From NCBI RefSeq assembly GCF_007859935.1, contig NZ_SJPO01000001.1, positions 975,301-1,039,300 of the forward strand: DNA of 64,000 nt. The letters are read 5' to 3'. Source of the DNA: Posidoniimonas polymericola (GTDB lineage Bacteria > Planctomycetota > Planctomycetia > Pirellulales > Lacipirellulaceae). The stretch's first letter is position 1, and each line of letters begins with the position of its first letter. Below, piece after piece: positions 47,842 through 58,016 of the stretch. A program made the translations under genes and the position numbers. Below the pieces are notes generated by a model. The model worked only from the letters and a program-made list of their open reading frames with translations. It was not told where the DNA came from and made no database searches.

Positions 47842-48975
47842 ATGATTCCTTACTCAACCACTCCGAAACGCATGCGCGCTGCCGGTCCGACGCTAGGCCG
47901 CGCTGCCGGCTGGTTGGTACTGCTGGCCGCGGCGACGGTCGGGGCCGATCCGCAGTCGGAGGGCCCCATCGTGTCCGAAGGTTTTATCTACCAGACCGCG
48001 CCGTACCCGTCGTGCCACGCATCGACCCTCGTTGAGACCGGCGACGGGCTGCTGGCTGCCTGGTTTGGTGGCACGCACGAACGCCACACCGATGTCGAGA
48101 TCTGGACTGCCCGCCGCGTCGACGGCGCGTGGGACCAGCCGACCATGGTCGCCGATGGCGTGTCGGCCGACGGCGTGCGTTACCCTACCTGGAACCCGGT
48201 GCTGTTCCAGCCCGAGGGGGGCCCGCTCCTGCTGTTCTACAAGGTGGGGCCTACGCCGCAGGATTGGTGGGGCATGCTCAAGACCTCCGACGACAACGGC
48301 CACAGCTGGTCCGACGCGCGGCGGCTGCCCGACGGCATCCTTGGCCCAATCAAGAACAAGCCGGCGCAGCTGGTCAGCGGCAGCCTCCTGCTCCCCACGA
48401 GCACCGAGGATCAGGGCTGGCGGCTGCACTTCGAGTTCACCGACCCACAAGCTAACGAGTTCACCCGCACCGACCCGATCCCCGCGGTCGACGGGCTACG
48501 GGCGATCCAGCCGAGCGTGCTGCAGCACCGCGACGGGCGGCTGCAGGCGATTGGTCGGACCCGCCGCAGCGGCGTCTTCCAAACGTGGTCATCCGACCAG
48601 GGCAAGACCTGGTCGGAGGTCTCGCCGTTGGGGCTGCCAAACCCGAGCTCTGGAACCGACGCCCTGACCATGGCCGACGGCCGGCACGTGCTGGTCTACA
48701 ACCACAGCAGCGAGGGGCGCAGCCCGCTGAACGTGGCGCTCTCGGACGACGGCGTGCATTGGCAGGGGGCGCTGGTGCTCGAGGACGACCCAACCGCCAA
48801 GGCGGGCTTTGCCTACCCGGCGGTGATCCAGACTTCCGACGGCCTGGTGCACATCACCTACACCTGGAAGCGCGAACGCATCAAGCACGTGGTGCTCGAC
48901 CCCAGCCGGTTGGACGCCGAGCCGATGGTCGACAACCAGTGGCCTGCCGCGGTTTCGCTCCTCGGCCGCGGCTAA
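47842..48975 (+). CDS. Exported sialidase-like (BNR/Asp-box) protein
   Basis: 377 aa from ATG 47842, with GGAG about 9 nt upstream. A hydrophobic signal lies at about residues 20-38. Six-bladed propeller features: Asp boxes TSDDNGHSW and SSDQGKTW, plus [30 protein letters not shown] opening (split here as [11 protein letters not shown] and [11 protein letters not shown]). Family members hydrolyse sialic acids or other 2-keto-3-deoxy sugars. Rhamnogalacturonan II contains Dha and Kdo, which are such sugars, so a pectin role is possible but unproven. First gene of the plus-strand exported run. Confidence 0.83.
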   Translation: MIPYSTTPKRMRAAGPTLGRAAGWLVLLAAATVGADPQSEGPIVSEGFIYQTAPYPSCHASTLVETGDGLLAAWFGGTHERHTDVEIWTARRVDGAWDQPTMVADGVSADGVRYPTWNPVLFQPEGGPLLLFYKVGPTPQDWWGMLKTSDDNGHSWSDARRLPDGILGPIKNKPAQLVSGSLLLPTSTEDQGWRLHFEFTDPQANEFTRTDPIPAVDGLRAIQPSVLQHRDGRLQAIGRTRRSGVFQTWSSDQGKTWSEVSPLGLPNPSSGTDALTMADGRHVLVYNHSSEGRSPLNVALSDDGVHWQGALVLEDDPTAKAGFAYPAVIQTSDGLVHITYTWKRERIKHVVLDPSRLDAEPMVDNQWPAAVSLLGRG

Positions 48976-49037
48976 TCGGTCCGGGCCTGCTTGCTCCTCA
49001 CCCCCTTCTCATCGTGGTTCTACTGAGGCGACTATCA

Positions 49038-50072
49038 ATGGCGCGCGTCGCAGAAAGTCGTGGCTTTACGCTGGTTGAACTGCTTGTTGTAATCGCGATC
49101 ATTGGCGTGCTGATCGCGTTGCTGCTGCCGGCGGTGCAGTCGGCCCGCGAGTCGGCGCGGCGGATCGAGTGCAAGAACCACCTGAAGCAGATTTCCCTTG
49201 CCGCGCTCAACCATGAGAGCACGCACCGCCATCTTCCCACGGGGGGGTGGGGCTACCGATGGGTCGGCGACGCCGGGTCCGGGTACGGGGCGAAGCAGCC
49301 GGGCGGCTGGGCGTACAACATTCTTGAGTACATGGAGCTGGCCGAGCGTCGCGAACTAGGAGGGGCGATCGTTGAACGGTTGGTGGCCCGGGAGGCGATC
49401 CCGGAGTCCGATCAGAACGAAATGCTGGCGCTAGTATCCTCGCCGGTGGCGGGGTTCCTGTGCCCCTCGCGGCGGAGCGTCAAGGCCTACCCGCTGATTG
49501 ACCCCAGCCTGCCGTACCTCGCCTACAACGCCCAGGCCTGTCGCGCCGCGCGCCCTGGGAAGGAGGGCTGTTTTGTAGCGCGGGGCGACTACCGAGCCAA
49601 CGCGGGCTCCATCAACCGTGGTGAAGAGGAGGGGCCCACCCCCAACTACGTGAACTACCACCGCTGGTGGGCCGATCCCACTACCCAGACCGGCGTGGTG
49701 TTCCAGCGCAGCGCCGTCAAGCTCGGGCAGATTACCGACGGGACCTCTCACACTTTCCTGGTGGGTGAGAAGGCCCTCAACGAGGCCGACTACGAGTCCG
49801 GCACGCACTCCTCGGACGACCAGTGTGTCTACTCTGGCCACGACCAGGATAATATCGGTTACACCTCCAACGGCGCCGAGCGCATGCCGCCGCTGCGGGA
49901 CAACCTCGCCTCTGGGACTGCCACCCGCTGGCGTTTCGGCGGCCCCCACCCCGCTGTGATGAACGTCGCGATGGTCGACGGCTCGGTCGACTCCCTGCCG
50001 TTCGACATCGACGTCGACCTGTTCGCCGCAATGGGGGGCCGCGCCGACGAAGGCGAGCCCCCAACCTACTGA
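49038..50072 (+). CDS. DUF1559 protein with prepilin-type N-terminus
   Basis: 344 aa from ATG 49038, with GAGG 9 nt upstream; a much longer frame to 48585 overlaps the sialidase-like gene and is not used. It starts [20 protein letters not shown] and continues [19 protein letters not shown]. The C-terminus [17 protein letters not shown] is the usual DUF1559 ending. A paralogue lies at 44133-45233, so each of the two divergent blocks has one. The next gene starts 9 nt later. Confidence 0.92.
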   Translation: MARVAESRGFTLVELLVVIAIIGVLIALLLPAVQSARESARRIECKNHLKQISLAALNHESTHRHLPTGGWGYRWVGDAGSGYGAKQPGGWAYNILEYMELAERRELGGAIVERLVAREAIPESDQNEMLALVSSPVAGFLCPSRRSVKAYPLIDPSLPYLAYNAQACRAARPGKEGCFVARGDYRANAGSINRGEEEGPTPNYVNYHRWWADPTTQTGVVFQRSAVKLGQITDGTSHTFLVGEKALNEADYESGTHSSDDQCVYSGHDQDNIGYTSNGAERMPPLRDNLASGTATRWRFGGPHPAVMNVAMVDGSVDSLPFDIDVDLFAAMGGRADEGEPPTY

Positions 50073-50081
50073 CCGTACTCG

Positions 50082-53000
50082 ATGACCGCCACCAGCTTCA
50101 CCAAGTTGCTTCGACTGCTAACGCTCGCAATGTTATGGGCCGCCACGCCGGCCGGCGCGGCGCACGCGGGCGGGGCGGCCATCGACTTCAACCGCGACGT
50201 CCGCCCGGTGCTGTCCGACGCCTGCTTCCACTGCCACGGGCGGGACGCCGAGCACCGCGAGGCCGACCTGCGGCTCGACGCCTGGCAGGACGAAGAGTCG
50301 TCCGCCGCTTCGGACGTGATCACGCCCGGCGACCCGTCCGCCAGCGAGCTGATCGAGCGGCTCGTGACTGACGACCCCGACCTGCGGATGCCGCCGCCCG
50401 ACTCGGGCAAGACCATCACGCCAGAGCAGATTGAGGTCCTCAAGCAGTGGGTCGCCGGCGGCGCACAGTACAAGCGGCACTGGGCGTTCGAGGCCCCGGT
50501 GCGTCCGGAACTCCCGGAGACAAAGCACGCCGAGTGGGCCCGCAACCCGATCGATCATTTTGTTGCAGCGCGGCTCGAGCAGGAGGGGCTCGCTCCCTCA
50601 CCGGCGGCAGACGGCCCAACCCTGCTGCGGCGGCTCTGCTTGGACCTGACCGGCCTGCCGCCAACGCTCCGCCAGCTTGCCTGGGCCGACCGGCTACCGG
50701 AAGAAGACGCGTACAACGCCGTGGTGGACGAGCTGGTCGGCTCTCCCCACTACGGCGAGCACTGGGCCCGCTGGTGGCTCGACGCCGCCAGCTACGCCGA
50801 CTCGAACGGCTACGAGAAGGACCGCAACCGCGAGGTCTGGATGTACCGCGACTGGGTCGTGGCGGCGTTCAACGACAACCTGCCGTACGACCGGTTCGTC
50901 AAGATGCAAGTCGCCGGCGACCTGACGGAGGGGACCGCCGAGGCCCGGCTGGCGCCGACCGGGTTCCTGCGGAACACGATGGTCAACGAAGAGGGGGGCA
51001 TCGACCCGCAGCAGTTCCGCATGGAGCAGCTGTTCGCGCGGATAGACATCCTCGGTAAGTCGGTGCTCGGCCTGACGATGCAGTGCGCCCAGTGCCACAC
51101 CCACAAATACGACCCGATCAGCCACACCGAGTACTACCAGATGCTGGCGTTGATCAACGACGCCTACGAGTCGTCGGTCACCCTCTACCCGCCAGAGCAG
51201 AAGCAGCAGCGCGACGCCGTGCTCGCCCGCATTAGCGAGCTCGAGCGCAGGCTGCAGGCCGACCACCCTGAATGGCGCGAGGACCTGCAGGCCTGGGCCG
51301 CGGAGCACCAACGCCTTGGCCCGCCCAACGAGTGGAGCGTCATCCGCCCCGAGCTCGACGGCAGCGGCGGCCAGAAGCTGCGGCTGCTGCCCAATGGCGC
51401 CGTGCTGGCCGAGGGGTACGCTCCGGCGCAGCTCACTACAGACCTTTCGACCGAAGTAAAGGCGGGTCGCATTTCCGCCGTCCGGCTCGAGCTGCTCACC
51501 CACCCGACGCTGCCGCGGCAGGGGCCCGGCCGATCGGAGTTTGGGCTGTGCGCGCTGACCGACTTTGAGCTCCGCGTCGAAGACCCGACCGCCGATGGGG
51601 GCCTCCGCCGCCTAGCGATCGACCGTGCGTACGCCGATGTCGAGCCGCGGGTGTCGGAGCTCGCCGCCAAGTTCGACGACGGCTCGGGCAAGCGACGCGT
51701 CACCGGACCGATCGGGATGGCGATCGACGGCGACAAGAATACCGCCTGGGGGATCGACATCGGCCCCGGTCGCAGCAACCAGCCGAGGACCGCGGTGTTC
51801 GTGCTGAAGGAGCCGCTCATCTGCGACGGCCCCACACGGCTGTCGATCAAGCTGGTGCAGGTGCACGGTCAGACCTACCACAAGGATCTGCACACCAACA
51901 ACCTCGGCTGTTACCGGTTATCGGTCACAGGCGACCCCGATCCGACGATCGACCCGCTCTCCGCTAGGGTGCGCCGGCTCATCGAAAAGTCCGCCGACCA
52001 ATGGAGTGACGCCGAACGCAACGACCTGCTCAGCAGCTACCGCGCGACCCGCGACGACTGGGCCGACGTCAACGAAGAGATCGAGGCCGCCTGGGCCGAC
52101 CACCCGCAGGGCGTGGCGCAGCTGGTGCTCGAGCGGCGGGAGGTCCCGCGGGTTACGCACCGGCTCGAGCGGGGCGAGTACACCAAGCCCGCCGAGGAGG
52201 TGCATCCGGGCGTCCCGGCTTTCCTGCACCCGCTCGCTTCCGAGGCGCCCAACCGGCTGGCGCTGGCCGAGTGGCTGGTTGACCGCCGCTCGCCGACGAC
52301 GGCCCGCACGGTGGTCAATCGGGTGTGGCAGTCGGTGTTCGGCGTAGGGCTTGTTGAAACGCCCGGCGACTTCGGCCTGCAGGGCGCGGCGCCGAGCCAC
52401 CCGGAGCTGCTCGACTGGCTGGCGGTCGAGCTGATGGACAGTGACTGGGACCTGCAGCACATCGTGCGGCTGATTGTCGACTCGGCGACCTACCGGCAGT
52501 CGAGTCGTGTGACGCGGCCGCTGATCGAGCAGGACCCGCACAACCGCCTGCTCGCCCGCGGGGCCCGCTACCGCGTCAACGCCGAGGCGGTCCGCGACAT
52601 CGCCCTAGCCGCCAGCGGCCTGCTGAACCGCAAGACCGGCGGCCCGGGCGTCTGCCCGCCGGCGCCGGAGTACCTGTTCCACCAGCCCGCCAGCTACACC
52701 GAGAAGTGGTGGGACTTCGAACCCGGCGACAGCCAGTACCGCCGGGCGTTGTACACGTTCCGCTACCGCACGCTGCTGTACCCGGTGTACCAGAACTTCG
52801 ACGCCCCGACCGGCGAGACCGCCTGCGTCCGCCGCGACCGGTCGAACACCCCGCTCCAGGCGCTGACGCTGCTCAACGAGCCGCTGTTCTTCGAGTGCGC
52901 GCAGACGCTGGCCGAGCGGCTGCTGGAGCGTTCCGGCGACGACTCCGAGCGGATCGAGCGGCTGTACGCCCGCTGCCTGGGCCGTCGCCCGGCGGACGCC

Positions 53001-53189
53001 GAGGTCGGCGCGTTGCTCGACTTCGCCGCGAAGCAGGCCGCCCGCTATCAATCGAAAGAGCTGGCGCCGCGTACCGAGATCGTCGCCGCGGCCGAGGCCA
53101 GCCCCCGGTACACCGCCCGCGAGCTGGCGGTCTGGACCGCCGTGTCGCGGGTCGTGCTGAACCTGGACGAGACCATCTCACGCGAGTGA
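50082..53189 (+). CDS. PSCyt1-DUF1549-DUF1553 planctomycete protein with one heme site
   Basis: 1035 aa with a signal peptide (to about residue 29). The cytochrome-type domain has CFHCHG (Cys48, Cys51, His52). DUF1549 follows (HWAFEAPVRPE, FVAARLEQEGLAPSP, DSNGYEKDRNREVWMYRDW), then QCAQCHTHKYDPISHTEYY, which supplies a second CxxCH. DUF1553 ends it (RTVVNRVWQSVFGVGLVETP, RRDRSNTPLQALTLLNEP). This family is nearly confined to planctomycetes and relatives and is linked to polysaccharide use; the reaction is unknown. It pairs with the DUF1501 gene 4 nt downstream. Confidence 0.93.
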   Translation: MTATSFTKLLRLLTLAMLWAATPAGAAHAGGAAIDFNRDVRPVLSDACFHCHGRDAEHREADLRLDAWQDEESSAASDVITPGDPSASELIERLVTDDPDLRMPPPDSGKTITPEQIEVLKQWVAGGAQYKRHWAFEAPVRPELPETKHAEWARNPIDHFVAARLEQEGLAPSPAADGPTLLRRLCLDLTGLPPTLRQLAWADRLPEEDAYNAVVDELVGSPHYGEHWARWWLDAASYADSNGYEKDRNREVWMYRDWVVAAFNDNLPYDRFVKMQVAGDLTEGTAEARLAPTGFLRNTMVNEEGGIDPQQFRMEQLFARIDILGKSVLGLTMQCAQCHTHKYDPISHTEYYQMLALINDAYESSVTLYPPEQKQQRDAVLARISELERRLQADHPEWREDLQAWAAEHQRLGPPNEWSVIRPELDGSGGQKLRLLPNGAVLAEGYAPAQLTTDLSTEVKAGRISAVRLELLTHPTLPRQGPGRSEFGLCALTDFELRVEDPTADGGLRRLAIDRAYADVEPRVSELAAKFDDGSGKRRVTGPIGMAIDGDKNTAWGIDIGPGRSNQPRTAVFVLKEPLICDGPTRLSIKLVQVHGQTYHKDLHTNNLGCYRLSVTGDPDPTIDPLSARVRRLIEKSADQWSDAERNDLLSSYRATRDDWADVNEEIEAAWADHPQGVAQLVLERREVPRVTHRLERGEYTKPAEEVHPGVPAFLHPLASEAPNRLALAEWLVDRRSPTTARTVVNRVWQSVFGVGLVETPGDFGLQGAAPSHPELLDWLAVELMDSDWDLQHIVRLIVDSATYRQSSRVTRPLIEQDPHNRLLARGARYRVNAEAVRDIALAASGLLNRKTGGPGVCPPAPEYLFHQPASYTEKWWDFEPGDSQYRRALYTFRYRTLLYPVYQNFDAPTGETACVRRDRSNTPLQALTLLNEPLFFECAQTLAERLLERSGDDSERIERLYARCLGRRPADAEVGALLDFAAKQAARYQSKELAPRTEIVAAAEASPRYTARELAVWTAVSRVVLNLDETISRE

Positions 53190-53193
53190 CCCG

Positions 53194-54612
<1,419 letters not shown>

Positions 54613-54822
54613 GCGGTTGGGCGACCCGGCGAAACTGTGAGGGCTGCGCGAGCTTGCCGCCGGGCGTTCGGTTGGGATTCCACGGGATGTCAGCCTGGCC
54701 TTTTTTCGGCAGTCGACGGTGAAATCGCTTCTGCCGATGGGGTATACTGGCCACCATTGACCGTGGGGATTCTTCCGCCGGCGGTGTCCAACCCGGCTGG
54801 CTCTTCTTGCAAGGTGACTTCG

Positions 54823-55869
54823 ATGCTCAAGCAACCGTCTTTCTGGATCGGTGTGGTGATTGCCCTGGCTGTGGTCGGGTGGTTCCGCATGAACGCCAGT
54901 GAAGATGCGGAGGTGGTTCGCGAGAAGCCATCGAAAATTGCGTTCGTCACGGCGGGCGAGGGCGAGTTCTGGCAGGCCGCGGTGGCCGGCGCCGAGGACG
55001 CCGCCGAAGAGCTCGGCGTCGAGCTCGACGTCCGCATGCCGAAGCAGACCGAGAGCGTGCAGGAGCAGAACGAGCTGCTGACCACCCTCAGCTCGGGCAA
55101 GTACGACGGCATCGCGGTCAGCCCGGTCGACGCCGAAGGCCAGACCCCGGTGATCAACTCGCTGGCCGCCGACCGCCCGGTGGTGACCTACGACTCCGAC
55201 TCGCCGCTCTCGGCCCGCCACGGGTTTGTCGGCACGAGCAACTTCAGCGCAGGGCTGCGGGCCGGCACGCTGGTCAAGCAGGCCTTGCCCGCAGGGGGCG
55301 AGGTGCTCGTCCTGATGGTCAACCGCACCAAGAGCAACATGCAGGACCGCCGGGCCGGCTTCAAGACCCGCATCGAGGAGTCGCCCAACCCCGAGCAAGA
55401 GGTCGTTGACCAACGCTACCAGGTGGTCGACTACCTGACCGACGAGGGGGACGACCAGCGTTGCCGTGAGAACATCCAAGAGTCTCTCGAGGAACACCCG
55501 GACCTGAAGTGCATCGTCGGCATGAACGCCCGGCACGGACCGATCCTGCTGAGCGTGCTGAAGGAGGCCGGCAAGCTTGGGCAGATCAAGCTGATCACCT
55601 TCGACACCCTGCCGGAGACGCTCCAGGGCGTCCGCGATGGCAGTATCTCGGCGACCATTGCCCAGGACCCGTTCAAGTACGGCAACGAGGCGGTGCGGAT
55701 GCTGGTCTCGTTGCACAGCGGCGACCCCCAGTACCTGCCGGTGGTCGGCCGCGGCGCGATCCACGTCAGCGTCGAGGCGATCGACAACAGCAACATCGAC
55801 GAATTCCAGAAACGCGTCGAGCAACGCATCAAGCGGTCGAAGAAACCGATGACAGCCAAGGCTCTATGA
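54823..55869 (+). CDS. Membrane-anchored sugar-binding protein (Peripla_BP_4), no ABC partners adjacent
   Basis: 348 aa from ATG 54823, with AAGGTG 6 nt upstream. A hydrophobic anchor (about residues 7-24, FWIGVVIALAVVGWF) without a clear cleavage site or lipobox is followed by a ribose-binding-type fold: KIAFVTAGEGEFWQAAVAGA, GIAVSPVDAEGQTPVI, VVTYDSDSPLSARHGFVGTS, IVGMNARHGPILLSVL. It may feed the ribose-type ABC system at 32-36 kb or act as a sensor. It overlaps the following esterase gene by 4 nt. Confidence 0.88.
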   Translation: MLKQPSFWIGVVIALAVVGWFRMNASEDAEVVREKPSKIAFVTAGEGEFWQAAVAGAEDAAEELGVELDVRMPKQTESVQEQNELLTTLSSGKYDGIAVSPVDAEGQTPVINSLAADRPVVTYDSDSPLSARHGFVGTSNFSAGLRAGTLVKQALPAGGEVLVLMVNRTKSNMQDRRAGFKTRIEESPNPEQEVVDQRYQVVDYLTDEGDDQRCRENIQESLEEHPDLKCIVGMNARHGPILLSVLKEAGKLGQIKLITFDTLPETLQGVRDGSISATIAQDPFKYGNEAVRMLVSLHSGDPQYLPVVGRGAIHVSVEAIDNSNIDEFQKRVEQRIKRSKKPMTAKAL

Positions 55870-58007
55870 GTTGTCTTCGTGCCTGCCAGGCGGCGCTGAT
55901 CGCCCTGTTGCTCGCGTCGGCTACGCTGGCGGAAGACACCGCCGCCGCCGATACCCGACTGAGCGAGCGGGTCAACCTGCGGACCAGCTACTTCGCGTTT
56001 ACGCCGCCGGAGTCGCTCGCAGCCTGGAACGAACGCCGCGAAGCCGTGCGGCGTCAGATCGCGGTCGCCGCTGGGCACTGGCCCGATCTTCCCCGCCCGG
56101 AGCCAAACGCCGTTGTGCACGGCGCTGTCGACCGCGACGCCTACACGGTTTCGCGGGTCTACCTTGAAACCGTGCCGGGGCACTACGCCACCGGCAGCCT
56201 GTTCCGGCCGAAGTTGGAGGGGCGGCATCCGGCGGTGATCTCGCCGTACGGGCACTGGCCGGGCGGGCGATTCCAGGACACCGGCCCCGAGGGCGTCGCG
56301 CGGCAGATTGCCGAGGGCGCCGAGAAGTTCGAGGTCGGCGGCCGGCACGCGATTCAAGCCCGCTGCGTGCAGCTTGCGCGGATGGGCTGCGTGGTTTTCC
56401 TGATCGACTGCGTCGGCTACGGCGACAGCCAGCTCGATCAGGCCAGCATCCACCAGCCGACCGCCGATATCGTTGTCCGTGGCCAGCCATGGGGCTTCTA
56501 CAGCGCCCAGGCCGAGCTCCGCTTTCAGAACCCGCTCGGCCTGCAGCTGTACGACGCGCGGTGTGCGCTCGACTGGCTGGAGACCCTGCCCGACGTCGAC
56601 CCGGACCGCCTGGCGGTGACCGGCGCCAGCGGCGGCGGCACGCAGACCATGATGCTCGGCGCCACGGACGATCGGCTGAAGGTGAGCTTCCCGGCGGCGA
56701 TGGTCTCGACCGCGATGCAGGGGGGCTGCCCGTGCGAGAACGCCGTCTGCCTGCGGCTGGGGACCGGCAACGTCGAGATCGCGGCGCTGTTCGCCCCCAA
56801 GCCGATGGGCATCGGCGCCGCCAACGACTGGACCCGCGAGATGCCGACCAAGGGCTTCCCGGAACTGCAGACGCTGTACGGCCTGTACGGCGAGCAGGAC
56901 CACGTGAGCCTCACCTCGCTGAACCAGTTCGGCCACAACTACAACTACCCTACCCGGGCGGCGATGTACCTGTGGATGAAGGAGTGGCTCGGCCTCGACG
57001 ACAGCGTCGACCCGGTGGAGCGTGACTTCACGCCGCTCACCATCGAGGAGCTCACCGTATGGACCGACGCCCACCCCAAGCCGACCAGCGGCGACCGGCA
57101 CGAGGTCGAGTTGCTGCAACAGTGGACCAGGCTCTCCGACGCGGCGCTCGCCGACGCGCGGCCTGACTCGCCAGAGGGCCTGGCCGAGTTCCGACGCGTA
57201 GTTGGCGGCGCGCTCGAGGTCATGACCGGCCGGGCTGGTAGCGGTGCAGCGCGTATTTTGGTCGAGCAAGGCCCAATCAGCCTGCCGGGCCGCGATCAGA
57301 AGCGAAACCTGACGGTTCGTAACCCGGATGACGGGGCGGTGATACCCGCGGTGCTCTTCGGGCAGCGCGGCGGAGACACACCGATCGTCATCTGGACCCA
57401 CCCCGGGGGTCGATCCGGGATCGATGGCGAAGTACTGATGCGCCTCGTCCACGCGGGCTACCAGGTGCTGACGGCCGACCTGCTGAACCAGGGTGAGCAC
57501 CTGGTTGGCGGCGAGCAGATCACCGAGCTCCCCTCCGACGTGCCGGAACGCGCGTCGGCGGGGCTGACCTACGGCTACAACCGCACGCTCGTCGCCGAGC
57601 AGGCGGCCGATCTGCTGGCGCTGGTTGCCGCCGCGGAGCAGATCGCGCCCGGAGCCCCCGTGATGCTGCTCGCCGAGCGCGGCACGGCGCCCTACGCGGC
57701 GACCGCGTTTGCGCTGGCGGGCGACCGACTGACGGCGGCGGCGATCGACACCGGCAGCTTCCGCTTCGCGGACCTGGCCGACTGGCATGACCTCCGCTTC
57801 CTGCCGGGCGCGGTCAAGTACGGCGATTTGCCGGGCCTGTTCGCCTTGGGCGCGCCCACGCCGCTGATCGTCGCAGGCGAGGAGTCCTACTCGCTGCCGC
57901 TGGCTGTGTGGGCCTACCAGTCGGCGGGCAATGAGAGCTCGCTGGACTACACCACAGGCGACCAATTCACCGCCGCCGTGCTCCGCTTTTTCAACGATCA
58001 CCAGTAG
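55866..58007 (+). CDS. Exported tandem alpha/beta-hydrolase protein (carbohydrate-esterase-like)
   Basis: 713 aa from ATG 55866 (ATGA overlap with the binding-protein stop). The signal peptide ends near SATLAE. The first hydrolase domain (about 50-375) has YATGSLFRPKLEGRHPAVIS, DCVGYGDSQ and nucleophile Ser255 in GASGGGTQT, with a late His in NQFGHNYN. A second, more diverged alpha/beta fold (about 430-713) has HPGGRSGIDGEVLM and ADLLNQGEH but no obvious G-x-S-x-G. It resembles acetyl-xylan-esterase-like proteins; a pectin methyl or acetyl esterase role would fit the neighbours. Substrate unproven. Confidence 0.82.
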   Translation: MSCLRACQAALIALLLASATLAEDTAAADTRLSERVNLRTSYFAFTPPESLAAWNERREAVRRQIAVAAGHWPDLPRPEPNAVVHGAVDRDAYTVSRVYLETVPGHYATGSLFRPKLEGRHPAVISPYGHWPGGRFQDTGPEGVARQIAEGAEKFEVGGRHAIQARCVQLARMGCVVFLIDCVGYGDSQLDQASIHQPTADIVVRGQPWGFYSAQAELRFQNPLGLQLYDARCALDWLETLPDVDPDRLAVTGASGGGTQTMMLGATDDRLKVSFPAAMVSTAMQGGCPCENAVCLRLGTGNVEIAALFAPKPMGIGAANDWTREMPTKGFPELQTLYGLYGEQDHVSLTSLNQFGHNYNYPTRAAMYLWMKEWLGLDDSVDPVERDFTPLTIEELTVWTDAHPKPTSGDRHEVELLQQWTRLSDAALADARPDSPEGLAEFRRVVGGALEVMTGRAGSGAARILVEQGPISLPGRDQKRNLTVRNPDDGAVIPAVLFGQRGGDTPIVIWTHPGGRSGIDGEVLMRLVHAGYQVLTADLLNQGEHLVGGEQITELPSDVPERASAGLTYGYNRTLVAEQAADLLALVAAAEQIAPGAPVMLLAERGTAPYAATAFALAGDRLTAAAIDTGSFRFADLADWHDLRFLPGAVKYGDLPGLFALGAPTPLIVAGEESYSLPLAVWAYQSAGNESSLDYTTGDQFTAAVLRFFNDHQ

Positions 58008-58016
58008 GTCGAAGAG

